The notes under the pieces were generated by a model. The model saw nothing but the letters and a program-made list of their open reading frames with translations. It did not search any database and had not been told where the DNA came from. Shown piece after piece: positions 46,524 to 59,925 of a DNA stretch of 64,000 nt. This stretch comes from Sipunculus nudus. Its lineage: Eukaryota; Annelida; Sipuncula; Golfingiida; Sipunculidae. Made by a program: the position numbers and the translations under genes. The stretch is from NCBI GenBank assembly GCA_026874595.1, contig CM049313.1, positions 38,718,659 through 38,782,658 of the forward strand, written 5' to 3'. Every line of letters starts with the position of its first letter. Position 1 is the first letter of the stretch.

Positions 46524-47070
46524 GATTATATAGATGTTCCACAAAGCCCTATTAGTAGGAAGCAAACATATTTAAACTTGTTTGAACACACTGCCTGGCT
46601 GTAAAATTATCTCCCATATTAAACATTTCAAATATTGTTAGTTCGTGCATTATTATTCTGATTATTATTAGTAATTTTGTAGTATCCAATTCAAGTTATT
46701 AATTATGTTAACCGTTGGACCCTTGTCTAAATAAAATGCATTATTTGAACAACAGAAAAACACATGCATCAATTAGTGTAGTGTTGTAACGTAATTGTAA
46801 TATTTATGTAGAAGATGGTCAGCATAAATGTAAAAGAACTGAAATGGATTAACTATTGTATGTCACTAGGTCTGTCAAAGGTGACTGTATCTGTTTTTCA
46901 AGTGAAGCTTCTGATAATTTTTTCAATGATAGAGGTCTTTCATAGATAATATTTGTGCAGCAATTTAGTTTGAACTGGAGGCAGTTGGGGTTTAAAAGTA
47001 AGAAAGATGGTCTGACCCGAGGTACTTAAAATACATAAACACAACAAAATATTAGAAGTGAACTAGATGT

Positions 47071-48578
47071 GTCCGAACGACACGAATGCCCCCGCCTGGG
47101 GCAAATTAGAAACATTTGTTAAATTTTGTAAAATTTTATAAGTTCAGGAGGTGTCGTATGGTCAAAAGTAGGTCAACAAGAGCAATATGCAAACTCGATC
47201 TGTAACAGGTCATTATCAAGCAACACACCAAAAATCAGGCCAGTATCTGCAGGCATTGAGAAAAAAAGTCCATACATGTGCATTTTTCATAAATATTTCT
47301 GTCTTTCATGAAATTTTCTATGTTCAGGATCTGACTTATGGTCAAAATAGGTCAACTGGGACAAAACGCGAACTCGTTTTTTAAGTGGTCATTATGTGCC
47401 CACAGACCGAACATTAGGCCAGTATCTGTAAGCATTGCATTGCGAAACTAGAATATTAGCAAAAGCTGATAATCAGTTATAAATTTAATTTGGAGAGGTA
47501 TATACCATGTTTCTTAACAATCCACCAAATGCTTCCTGAGAAATAAGCTCCTAAGTTTTTTTCTATACTAAGCTCTGTGACCTTGAAAAGTAGGTCAAGA
47601 TCACCCATCTTTAAACTTGACCAAGATTTTGTAAATATCATGCAATAGCACTGAAGAAATGAAGTTCTTGTGTTGAATACCTTTGGAGATATCCTGCACA
47701 AAAGGCCAAGGTCACCCATCTTCGAACTTGACCAAGATTTTATCGATATACATCTTCACTAATGAAATAAAATTCCAACGGTGAATAATTTTAGAGATAT
47801 CCTGCTCACAAGGTAAAAGTTAACAGACGCGGGACGGACGGACGCCGGACAGACAGACAGACGAACGGACAGACGGACAGCTTGGGTGACGACAATAGCC
47901 CATCAGCCTATGAGCTGAGGGCTAAAAACGGCTGTACATGTACATTAGTCATTAAAATTTATATTTTTCATGAAATTTTCTATGTTACGGCACCGTCAAA
48001 CCGTCAAAAGTAGGTCAACTGGGACGAAACGCAAACTCGATCTATAACTGGTCGATATCTGCCTACACACCAAAAATCAGGCCAATATCTGCAGGTATTG
48101 CGAAAAAAAGTCCGTACAAGTGTATTTGTTATGAAAAGTTCTATTTTTCATGAAATTGTCTATGTTCAGGAGCCGTAAAACGGTCAAAAGTAGGTCAACC
48201 GGGATGAAACGCGAACTCGATCTGTAACTGGTAAATATCTGTCACACACCAAAAATCAGGCCAACATCTGCAGGCATTGCGAAAAAAATTCCGTACATGT
48301 GTATTTGTCATGAAAATTTTATTTTTCATGAAATTTTCTAAGTTTAGGAGCCGTAAAACGGTCAAAAGTAGGTCAACCGGGACGCAACGCTAACTCGATC
48401 TGTAACTGGTCATTATCTGCCCACACACCAAAGATCAGGCCAATGTCTGCAGGCATTGCGAAAAAAAGTCCGTACAACTGTTTGATTTCGGAAGGACGGG
48501 AGGACGGAAGGACGGAAGGACGGAATGACGGACATGGGTAAAACTATATGCCCCGGCCACTTTATGGCGGGGGCATAG
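47071..48578. mobile_element. composite repeat element with GGGGGCAT ends
   Basis: The 11-bp inverted ends are ATGCCCCCGCC (47,086-47,096) and GGCGGGGGCAT (48,566-48,576). Inside are units of about 179 bp keyed by GGTCAAAAGTAGGTCAAC at about 47,160, 47,340, 48,002, 48,182 and 48,360. Each holds CACACCAAAAATCAGGCCA and GCAGGCATTGCGAAAAAAA. Before the right end is a GGAC/GGAAGGAC run (48,490-48,530). A different repeat, ending in GACAGACAGACAG and GAGCTGAGGGC, fills 47,430-47,937 and appears inserted between unit 2 and unit 3. Confidence 0.7.
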
Positions 48579-51500
48579 AAATACTCATTGACTGTTATTT
48601 GCATGCCATTTTCAGGTTTATATTATTATTGAAAATGCAGCATTTAAAGATCAAGCCTGGCCATCCAGCTCCAGTGACAGTAGCTGGGTATTCAGGGGTG
48701 ATTTTAATAACTCCAGGATCAAGAAACCGGAAGCTTTTCTATAGTCTCTTGGTGTATTCCAGGGTATATTAAAAATGAGGCATAGCAAGCATCTAGTGAA
48801 AGTAGAAATAGCTTGCATGGATTGTTTAACAGTTTTTGGCCATCCACCATGATGTTACAGAGCAATCATATAGGGTTTGGAGACTTTATTTCTGTACACA
48901 AACAAAATAGAAAATGGAGATAGTAAAAAACATTAGAAAATGTGCAAGAATAAAATTCCTTCACTGTTAAGATTTATTTTTAGAAATTATCAGTCTGACA
49001 CTCTTTACATTTACATTACAGACAATATCTTGCTACTACAAAAATAGTTTCTCTTTAGGTCAATGGAAACCTCTAGAACTGATAATAAATATACATTATC
49101 ATATCGGATATATTTCTATATACATTACAGACAATATTTTGTACCCGTTACCATATCTGTGCATTAAGAAACATGAATTTATATACTTAAAACGCCATAC
49201 ATCTTTGTGTGTGTATACGGTCAAAAGTAGGTCAACCGGGACGAAACGCGAACTCGATCTGTAACTGGTCAATATCTGCCCACACCCAAAAAATCAGGTC
49301 AATATCAGCAGGCATTGCGAAAAAAATTCCGTACTTGTGTATTTGTCATGAAAATTTTGATCGAACATAAAATAAATGTGAGTTAACAAACATAACACTT
49401 GCCAGTAGTTGACTGGCATAAGTGTTATAAGAATTAATTAAATTTTGCCCCCCCCCTTATGAATACGCCCCTGGATACAGAAATCCATGTGAAATATCAC
49501 ACATTGCCCTGTAACAGTAGATTCATGGTCTCTCCGGTTAAACTGACTTTCTCTCTCTATCACGATACAGGGGCGTTTTATACAATACAGGACACCCCCC
49601 CCCCCCCCCTTCCATGCAGTTTTCCCCGTCCTCCCAGAACTGTACTTAGTTTAATAATGATTAAATTGTCTACAACACAATCATTCCTGTCACTGGTATC
49701 CGCAGATTTGGGAATTATTTCAATATGAAGTTTTCTAAGAAATAATGAGAACAGAGATATAATATCTGAGTCTGCCAGGAAACATCCCAGGAAACTTAAG
49801 CTACATAACATCTTACTAGGGGACTGAGATGTCTACGAAACATGTATGTATTGCACATGCAGTAATTAATGTGTTTTTTTTTATATTTTTAAATTTCATT
49901 AGGTTTGATCCTGCAAATATCATATTTTTCTATCTATTTATCTTGTCAAACGGTTATTCCTTTTTGGAATTAAGACATATAAGTATGTTGTGTGGAATTA
50001 TTGTGAGGTGATTTATGCATTTTGTATTCTCTACGGAACGAAGGAAACATACACTATATGACGCCACAGATTCCCCTCCATCCAAACCTCCGGAAAGGGA
50101 TTACGTCGCCCCGTACGTACACAGCTGTCCACTCACGATCGCCGAAATGAACGGCGTGAAACCAAGGGTATATATATATTGTCTTTTGCCAAATATTTCG
50201 GTCCTTTCCCCTTCTTCAATTCTAGCTACGCCTCTGCAATATGTCTGTTATGCAGAATAATAAAGTAATTTTGAAATGAAAGTAGACGATTCCTGAATAA
50301 TCCTAATTGTACGCTGTGAATCGTTGTAGGTATAGCCGTTAACATAGATACTTTACATTTCGTTAAACGTGATAGACCTAAGCGTCAACCAGTGGAACTT
50401 CATATTTGAGAACGAAATGGCTGAGTCGGATAATTGGCTTTGCTTTGACCGGTGCTCTTTGATATCGTTCGTGTTTGGTGGATGCGTTTATTTAAAAAAA
50501 AGCGAGAAGTGGCCACCAAGGGATCCGATCAAATACATCCCCAGTGAGAAGAATACGAGTTTATGGTCCCGGCCCGTATACATAACATTGTCATTGTCAT
50601 TTATTCCCTTGTTTTTATTATGGTCGGATCTGGACCAAGTTGCAGATATTTACTTCATTAACTGAATTGACACAATCGTTTAATAGAAACAATACTATAA
50701 ATCAAAACAGAAAGTTAAAAATGAATTCAGTTGTAACATTGAACTATCGATTCATCGAATATTCCAGATATTTGATTATCCATACAATACGAAAGAGATT
50801 GATATTATGATCCTTTCATTCATATGTATATATTTCGCGTGAACATAATGTCAGCATTGTGTCAGCTTTTCTTTTTGTTCTGTTTTATCTGCTCCGTCTT
50901 TTCTCTCACCTGAATACCGGTATGGTCAGCCCGTTTTATATTATGGCTTTATTACACTTCCAAGACTGTTATTCATTATAAACTATATTTGCTCCACGGG
51001 AAAATGCCATAGAGCCCTTGAACGCCAAAAAGTTTATCTCTGTTTGAAGTATACTTTAGTACCATTAAGGCACAACACAAAGGTAGTCTGAAGGACATGA
51101 AAGAACTGAAAATTAAACTACCCACAACCAGCGAAAAGAACACGAAATGATCACTGCCATTGGTAATCTTGGTTCAATAAGTTGTGTACACCCAACTAGA
51201 TTGTACAAGTCCAAAGGTAATTTACCAGGCCTTTCATCTGCGGTGTTTCATCAACGGAGGAGAGTTAGTCACAGCAAAACTAGCCAAACCTAATTAAAAT
51301 ATTCAAGCGAATCCTTGGTAATACGTTTTTAGATCTTTGCTAAAGATGCTTCGAATGAGGTTTCATTCTTGCTCGTGGTTCATGAAAACCAGCCACATAA
51401 AAGATTTTTTCATTTGAGCAGGTTTTGCTGATTGACCGAACATTTACCGAAGCCGAACAAGAAGTGTGGTCAGACTGCTTTCTATAGCTTCTGCTTCTGC

Positions 51501-53189
51501 TTTCCGTGCTGCACGAGTTACATTTAATTGTTCTGAAACCGTTTTTCTCCATAGCGGTTCTCTCCTGTCACTTTTGATTTAGATTTACCGAGAAAATGTT
51601 AGGGCAGTCTGCCATATGGCACAAATATGACTTTTAATCGGACGTTTCTCGCAAATGTCGTTCCAATATTTTAGTATATTGGGACGGTATATATTATCCG
51701 ATGAGAGATCTTACGGAACAAGAATGCATTTATTTAGTTTTTTTTTGTGTGTCTGATGCGTTTTGAGCAAAATACAATATGATACGTATCAAATTAGTTA
51801 TCTTAAGACACATAGGAAAGGTACTGAGGGAATATTTTGCATCACTTTAAAAGTATGGATTCTGGGAGCACATAATATAAGCTGTCTTGTATTAAACTTC
51901 GAAAGCCGTTGCTTACATTGAGATCGTTGCTTATATTTGGATTGCAACACACCGTAATAATAAATGCAAATAAAAATTGAGATAAAAACGAAATATATAC
52001 TGTTTTTGTTACGAAGGCAAATTGCTTAGGGGAAAACTTTGGGCCGATCCCGGATTCGAACCCATGTTGGTGGCGCACAAATCCGGCGTACCAACCCAGG
52101 AGTCACACTTTGGTTATTCCCTTGGCCACAAAGTTTACTGTCACGTTGGACAAGCCCCCATTTTGTAACGAAGACAAATGTCTCAGGGCCGATCCCGGAT
52201 TCGGCGTAACAACCGCTTCGCTAGAAGAGCAAGCTTCACTCGCGAGACAGATCGGTCCGCTTTTATGTCACCCCTTTACATAGTTACCATTTAAATCACA
52301 GCTGACTTGGGGAACGGGATCGATCATTAAACCGGAAGCGGACATTCAGCACAGCTGAGTGTGACCAAAGACCAGAACTGGCATAAGGAACAATTATTGA
52401 ACAATAGTTACCGAAAATATTTTAGGCTACTGGTTGAACAATATGTTTCTCAGGCAAATAAATAAATTTGTAGAGATGACTGTACCGAAAATACTCAAAA
52501 GACCGACCACATTTGGTACTTTTAATAAATAAGTTATATCTATACCTTTCCTTTGTTACAAGGAACAAGTTAGTACATTATATTTTTCGACTTCACATTA
52601 AGCTTTGAAGAAGTCGTCTATTTACAAAACCAAATCTTGAATGCAACTACTCTAAACCAAAGTTAGGTTTAATAAACAAGGAATAATTAAGTGATTTCCC
52701 TTTGAGAATGTTCAAAGTAAAAGCAGTTTATTTTAAAGCCGCAACTGAAGACGCGCGAAGCCCTTCCGGTATAAAACCCGCCAGAAACCCTTAAACCAAG
52801 ATTGATTGTGATACGCACTAAGACGATAGCTGGTTCATTAAAAGTAACCATTCTAGCCCTTTCTGTAACATCATTTCTCTACTTGAACCAGATAATTATA
52901 AGTCACTTATTTGGTGCCCCCGGACTCGTTTTACTCTAAAAGAACAGCTTTTTATTTATCTGTTTGATCAACCGTCCATTTAAGACACACCTGTAATGCT
53001 ATCAGTGCCTCATTACGCACTGAATGAATTACTCAGGTTGTGTCAATTAAGTGTAAACTTTTCCCTTTAACAGACGGTGTGTGCCCGGATACTGTGATAT
53101 AGACGGATAATCATTTGACTAGTGTTGAGTCTCAGTTATAAAGTATCCAGGAATTCACCCGATCGATAATCAAATAACATAAAAATTAC
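48579..53189. other. mostly non-coding, with a lone 179-bp unit at 49,215-49,365
   Basis: A solitary copy of the GGTCAAAAGTAGGTCAAC unit sits at 49,215-49,365. Open frames at 50,015-50,260 and 50,369-50,665 have slightly protein-like composition but no splice or domain support. I see no gene. Confidence 0.45.
52000..52260 (-). repeat. pair of tRNA-derived SINE-like pieces
   Basis: Minus-strand box B GGGTTCGAATCCGGGATCGG (rc at about 52,045-52,065) has an A-box-like TGGGTTGGTACGCC at tRNA spacing. A second, shorter copy follows: TTGTAACGAAG...GGCCGATCCCGGATTCGG, about 52,165-52,205. They share the same flank phrase, so they are direct repeats of one family. Confidence 0.65.
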
Positions 53190-53570
53190 AATATGTCTCA
53201 TAACTTCTTGGTTAATAATACAATATGTCTCATAACTTCTTGGTTAGTATTACAATGTGTCCCATAACTTCTTGGTTAGTATTACAATGTGTCTGATAAC
53301 GTCTTGGTTAGTATTACAATGTGTCTCATAACGTCTTGGTTAGTATTACAATGCGTCTCATAACGTCTTGGTTAGTATTACAATGCGTTTCAAAACGTCT
53401 TGGTTAGTATCACAATGCGTCTCATAACGTCTTGGTTAGTATTACAGTGTGTCTCATAACGTCTTGGTTAGTATTACAATGTGTCTCATAACGTCTTGGT
53501 TAATTTACAATGTGTCTCATAACGTCTTGGTTAGTATTACAATGTGTCTCATAACGTCTTGGTTAGTAAT
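53190..53570. repeat. 30-bp minisatellite, about 13 copies
   Basis: The core TCTCATAACGTCTTGGTTAG recurs every 30 bp. As 30 is a multiple of three, one frame stays open and gives a ten-residue peptide repeat; this is not a gene. Confidence 0.95.
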
Positions 53571-53864
53571 TTCGTGGAATCGAAGGAGTCAAGGAAAAAT
53601 GAGCCAAGTCAGAATTGTTCAACTAGAAATCTAAAAAAAAAAAACAAAAATAATTCTCGCCATTTCGTGGGATTTAATTCTTGTACTTATTGAGTTCAGT
53701 TATATTTCTGGTGTTTGCAAGTATAGTCCCATATGATTTAACTATAACATTTAAACTACTGGAAATTTAGGCATATCTACACTATAACTGATCGCAGACC
53801 ACTCTAACCACGCCTCGGATTCGCACGTCTTGTTTCTGAATTGTCGGGAATGCTTTCTACACGG

Positions 53865-54430
53865 GTCACTTCCTGTACATAGGTCCTCCGATATTTCACT
53901 TAATTTTTCGTAGACGGGTCATTTCTCATACATAAATCCTGAGATGTTTCACTTTATTTTTCCTACACGGGTCATTTCCCATACATTAATCTTGAGATAT
54001 TTCACTTTATTTTTCCTACACAGGTCATGTCCCAAACAAAATCCTAAGATATTTCACTTTATTTTTCCTACGTGTCATTTTCATACATTAATCCTGAGAT
54101 ATTCCACTATATTTTTCCAACACGGGTCAATTCCCATGCATAAATCTTGGAATGTTTCACTTTATTTTTCCTACACAGGTCATGTCCCAAACAAAATCCT
54201 AAGATATTTCACTTTATTCACTTACACGGGTCATTTCCCATACATAAATCCTGAGATATTTCACTTTATTTTTCCTACACGGGTCGTTTCCCATACATTA
54301 ATCCTGAGATATTTCACCTTATTTCACTTACACGGGTCATTTCCCATACATAAATCCTGAGATATTTCACTTAATTTTTCTTGCAAGGGTCATTTCACAT
54401 GCATAAATCTTGAGATGTTTCACTTTATTT
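53865..54430. repeat. 53-bp minisatellite, about 10-11 copies
   Basis: Units contain GAGATATTTCACTTTATTTT and ACACGGGTCATTTCCCATAC. Outer copies are more diverged than inner ones. The 138-codon open frame across it is a by-product. Confidence 0.93.
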
Positions 54431-57190
54431 CAATTACACAGTTGCAAGTACGCTTTTTCATCGCTAGGGGACAGTACTACATTTAAAGCTCCCCTCATGT
54501 ATTGCTGGAAACAGAGCACTGTTGAAATGCGCCATGCAAAATTTATATAAAGTGGAGGTTTTGGCCTATTTTGAATGACTTTATGACTAAATTCTGATAC
54601 ATTTTTCTCCTGACTATATTTGTTACTTGCAAAACGTGTATATATCATTTTCACACAATTCTGGTCTGTACGCAGTGATTGACTCACAGTGATCTCCGTG
54701 TAGTGAGGAGCTTCGAAGAAATCAGTCGAAGTCCCGCCGACGTGGCCAAACGTAAGCACAGGTAATATGTTATATGTAAAATGGACTGTTCTATAACGGA
54801 CAAAACAGAATATATATCTTTTACTTATACTACGGGTGGTAATTGAATATATAGAAAAGACAGTACAGGTATATAATACTTGATGGTCGTGGCACCAACG
54901 GGGGACATTTCAACATTTTCACAGAGGCATTCGACATTATTTCACATCTATCAGTAACCACACTAACTGTCTGTATCCAGGAGATAAACTCCGGTAATGG
55001 TCATCCGTCCCCTGGCGTGCACCTGTAGATCTGTCCCAGCATATAACGGGTAATATGCTAAAAAATCTAACGTGCAGTGTCTCTACACTGTGTCGATTGA
55101 AAGCACATGTAGCCTCTATTTATACCACGGGATGACGTGGCAGAATATCCTTGGATTGTTCTCTGCGTTAAGGGCTTTCTCTTAGTGTCACATCAATACC
55201 GAAGTTTACACATTGGTCGTCACGTGTTACGTATCTTGGCTCCCTCACATCGATCCGTATGACATTGATCAGAAATTCAAGTCAAGCAAACATGTACTAA
55301 ATTTCATTATATTACCATGTAAGAAATAAACCTATAACAAAATCAAATCTCACATTTGACTTTGGATTGAAGCATTTTTCCATGTGAACAAGCCAGGAGT
55401 CCCTTTTGGCCATACCGACAACAGTGGCACGCGCAGTAAGGACCCAACAATATTTTACCAACACACAGGCTCATAAATCTTATTTAGATATTAAACAAAT
55501 CTACCAACATACAATAGGAAGAACGCTTCAAAGCAGACCCGATATTTCATCATATTTTTCACCAGTCTATCAAAGTGTAAACAGAGCTAAACTGGCCCCT
55601 GCGCGTGCACCTGTAACCTACAGACCTTTATATTGACATAACTGTTTTGCTATGCAAGCATTGGCTTTTAATAATTATTAATTTGAGCACAATAGAAGGG
55701 AATTCAAGCGGCAGATGCCCTCTTGGTGCCTTTATCATTCCTGGAGAAACCATATAAAACCCAATTCACTTTAAATCTTTTAAATTACATTTATCAGTGA
55801 TTCCATTTTGTTCTTTTTGGCTCTTAACGGTTTCTGCGAAAAGAGAGTTGACATGAGCTGCTTTCACGTCAAGCAACGATGACAACATAACAGATGAGTT
55901 TCTAAATCGCTTCAGCTTAAAAGATGCATAAGGCTTATGCCCCTCAAAGTGGGCTTTATTCCGCTGTGAAATTTTAGTTGACACGTGTCACAAGCCCGTC
56001 AGGATGTACGTCATCGTCCGCGCGTTAGCAAGATGTTTTACGTCAGTGGAATTCTGATTTATTGCAGTTGAAAGGAACTGATATGAAATATATAAGATAA
56101 AGACTTCATAAGTCACATGTTGATGGTCAAATAAGGAAACACTGACACCCGACACAATATGTTTATCATTTGACCATGCTTGGACTGTGCTGATTTATGT
56201 TTAATCTGTCAGGAAGGAAATTTAAGCTCAACGATAAACAGGATGTCTTATCCACTTAGATAATGGTAAATCAAAACACAATAGGCCAAGTTTGGATTTG
56301 TGAAAGAGGATATTTCACATTTATCCTTAGGTCGAGCTGAAACTATTGTCTAAAATTATTCTAATTAGAAAACTCGATATCGTCTGATTTTAATGAACTT
56401 ATCAAATCGAGAAGAAAACGAGCCATTTAATTACAAAACCATTATAGCATTTAACAAGAACAACACATTATATTTAACCTGAGGAAGCCCAACAATGAAC
56501 GAACAACTTCTTTTTTAGATTAAGCTTTAAAATTAATAATTAGATTTAACCCGAGCTTAATCAGCATAGTGAATATAATAAATTTAAAGAAAATAATTGA
56601 AAAATCAACAACTGAAAGTACCAATATCGATTTTAATTTACCAAACATTTGTGTTCCCAATAGCTCACATTTTGGTGCTTAGTGAATGAAATACGAGGTT
56701 CACTTTACTTATATTCGTAAATTAGAATTTGCTGAAAGCAAAAGTAAACTGTCGCCAGCATGAATAATTGTGATGGGGTGGGGGTGGGGGGGGGGGGGGG
56801 TAGTTATGGAGATTGTGTGTGCGCGCTTGTGTTTGAACAGTAAGTAGAACAAATGATTTTCTGCCAGGAAATGGATTAAGCTATGCTAAATCTTTCAAAT
56901 GAATGTATTGGGTAAATATGTTATATGATGATATAATGTGGTTTGGATAATACGCGTGATGAGTATGAGCGAGGAAAGTAAAGGACAAATTGCAGTTGAG
57001 TGACCTCTAGCGGAGAATTGGGCAAATAAAGTATGAAAAATTCGCGCAAAGTACGGGATCGAGGACCAAAATTCGCGTTTACGCAGAAGCCTATCCGGGA
57101 TATACGGAAGTGGAGTGCCGGGGGGGGGGGGGCTTGAGAGTGGCTAGGGTGGGGCTAATGGTAACAGCATTTCCGCATAAATATATTAAA
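54431..57190. other. non-coding, no gene seen
   Basis: AT-rich with a long G run near 56,780-56,800 and another at 57,121-57,131. No exon is visible. Confidence 0.5.
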
Positions 57191-57313
57191 ATATATACAT
57201 ATATGTGTATATATATTTATAAGTGAATATATATTTATATATATATAATATAATGTAATATTATGTTTCATTATATATTATATATATATATATGTTTATA
57301 TATATATATATAT
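57191..57313. repeat. degenerate AT-rich repeat
   Basis: Interrupted AT runs with several self-complementary stretches, followed at 57,482 by a 15-base G run. Confidence 0.85.
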
Positions 57314-57499
57314 AATGTACAAACAGCCAATACCAATATTCTTCAAAAATTTTAAGACAGAAAACAAGATATTTTTTTTTACCTGCATATAAAAGTGTAC
57401 CGTAATGAAACGAAGTAAATCTGATTGATGACTTATATTTTCATGTAATTACATCTACTTATTAATGCAAAGTCAAATTGCGGGGGGGGGGGGGGGTCC

Positions 57500-59527
57500 C
57501 CTGCCGCATGCCCCTGGATACGCCCACTGATCTACGGGTTCCTGAGAATCTGGCAAATAAAGTGTAGATAGTATGTGACAACGTAGGACATCGAGGAGCC
57601 GCACAGTCGTAATACTGAGGACCCAGTAATAAGACTGTGATGTATATCATAAGTGAACTGCGGGGGGAAATGACTTACGTTACAAGTACATCAAAGTACG
57701 TGTTACTTTTCGGTCAATTACTTCTATCTACTTCATCTAATGAAAACCTTATTCATTGTTATATTTATGTGATGTCTCCTACACTGTAACGGAATTTAAC
57801 TCCGCCCTCTGTGCTGAGCGTGGGAATGTATGTCACTTTATATCGTTAGTTTTACCTCACGCTCGAATTGCTATAAGATTAAATAAGGGTAGAATTTGTT
57901 ACATTTCAGGGTCAATTCATTACTTATCGTGTGTTGTCGTATCTGCGGATTCACGGCTACTGTTTGTCCATACTGCATCTTCAGCAATGAGCTTGTGTTT
58001 ACAACAAAGCCACAGCTGGGTCTACAATGCGCTATGAGCTTCAATGCATCGCGGGTCCTCGCATGTGGAGAGTCCCTTTCCATATGTGCGGGTTCCCATT
58101 AGTTTGGATAAACGCATGCACAAATAACCATAATTTCTCAAATTTAAGAATAATATGTTAAGAAAATATTCAGCGTAAACATATATACTAACTGATGAGG
58201 AAGATTGAAGCGGATCAATATCTTATCTCACCAGCCAGACATAAATGGTGGCTATTTCCTATCACACTCTAACTATCTAAAGCTGGTGCCGGGCCGTACC
58301 TCAATGAAGACTGGTCGTATATTTTTTATGCAGTCTAATAAGCTCTATCAGCTCTTTTTTTTCTTTCCGAAGACAAGGACACATGCCTGCTACTGATATA
58401 TACATATATATAACACTGCCAAATCCGCATTCGGGACCCGCGCGGGGGCCCGCACGTATGGTAAAGGACCAATGATAACACACTTGTTGGATTTCAACCG
58501 TGCGGTATCCACACAGGGGCCCACATGTATGGAAAGGCATACTTATGCCTCCTCTAAAGATCTGCCCACCACTGTTGGTTCTATTATAACTGAGGCGGGT
58601 ATTTACAAATGTTCTCTGAGGCCATGATATATTTCCGCTCTACAACCAGGCGGAAGGCGGCACGATAAACAGCCCGGGGGTTAGCCTGGTTCCTTACTCC
58701 TTACTCAAAATGCTCTATCCTACTCGAATATGGATAAGTTATAAGACAAAGGAACCGGTCGTCTCAGCACGTCACTCAACATATAAGCTTATACTTTCCC
58801 ATCCGGTTATCCCGGTACAACTCATTAATGTCAAAATTCTTCAAAATATCTGCTTCGGGGATTTTTTGGGTTTTTTTTTCGTTTTCTTTATTGCTTTATT
58901 GCTTACTTTTTTCTTGTTGATATAAGAATATACATTGAGACTATTGATCTAGTCCTAGATCTGCATACGTTCTCTTTGCACTCTTTTATAGTAGGCTCAC
59001 GACCACACGGGAACGAAATCCAATTCAGTCATTAAAGGGCAGGCAAAGTTTCGGTCCACAAGGAGCTTAAAAGGTTCAGGGGGAGGCAAATTGATCTGGG
59101 TGTGTCTTGTAAGTATCTATATTTCAATATTTATTCCCTTAAGTTGGATATGCTTCATCTTGTATACGCATCGGATTAAACCTACAGGCATAAACCATAA
59201 AAGTGACATCACTGGCAGAACACATAAGTTAAAATATGGAGAATACCAAAGCTTAAACACCAATTATCTTCTCCAAGGGAGACTAGGTTGAAAGCAGGTG
59301 GAAACTTCCCAATTTAATACCATCAGCCTTTCGTCATTCACATTTTGTTAATACTTACTGCTCACTGGGAAACTTCCTTGCCTCCAGATGGCTCCTAAAT
59401 TTTCCTCTACGTTCTCTAATGATTGCGCAAAAATTTACTTCTTTGTCCAGTCCGTCTATCGAAATGCTATTTTGCTCTCAATCAAAATAATTTCGGCCTT
59501 GGCGGGGGCATTCACCCCCTTTCGATG
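57500..59527. other. non-coding, with one relic of the 3.06-kb hairpin family
   Basis: 57,990-58,023 resembles one arm of the hairpin at 3056-3107. 58,420-58,540 has two GGGGCCCRCAYGTATGG phrases in direct order. No gene is seen. Confidence 0.5.
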
Positions 59528-59550
59528 ATTTTTTTTTTTTTTTTTTTTTT
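59528..59550. repeat. poly-T tract
   Basis: About 23 consecutive T. Confidence 0.95.
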
Positions 59551-59794
59551 TATGGTGGAGGTAACCGCCTCGATTTGTTAATGCTCTCTGATCTCAAACG
59601 AAATCTTAGTATGTACATCTGCAGAGTTCCATTTTCGGTTAGGGACGACGTGACCGGACAGAAGCTCTTGCTTCCAATTATATTATTTTTGGATCCTGGT
59701 TTCACCAAAGCTAGTTGTCTACCGCACCCGCTGGTTCTATGTGTTTAATCAACTTATTGCTAGGTCATGACGAGTAATCCCAAAAAGACGCACT

Positions 59795-59925
59795 CGTTTG
59801 TGAGTGATACACGGCTGTGGTTACAACCTTCCAATTGAGCCTGCAAAGCGCTCATCCTTGGTTGGGACCGATCGTGTAAATCTCACCGCATCAGCTGGGA
59901 TTCGAACTTACGACACTCCCGGCTT
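59795..59925 (-). repeat. tRNA-derived SINE-like piece
   Basis: On the minus strand, TAAGTTCGAATCCCAGCTGA acts as a box B-like core with a tRNA-like arm on each side. The A box is less clear. It is probably a SINE head. Confidence 0.45.

Noticed and set aside
50015-50665. Two neighbouring open frames with fairly protein-like composition
   Set aside because: No compatible splice sites joining them and no recognisable domain; one contains a simple AT stretch.
53449-54360. Open frames across the 30-bp and 53-bp minisatellites
   Set aside because: They are by-products of repetition, with no domain or gene context.
55406-55636. 76-codon open frame
   Set aside because: Length is expected by chance; no splice, start or domain support.
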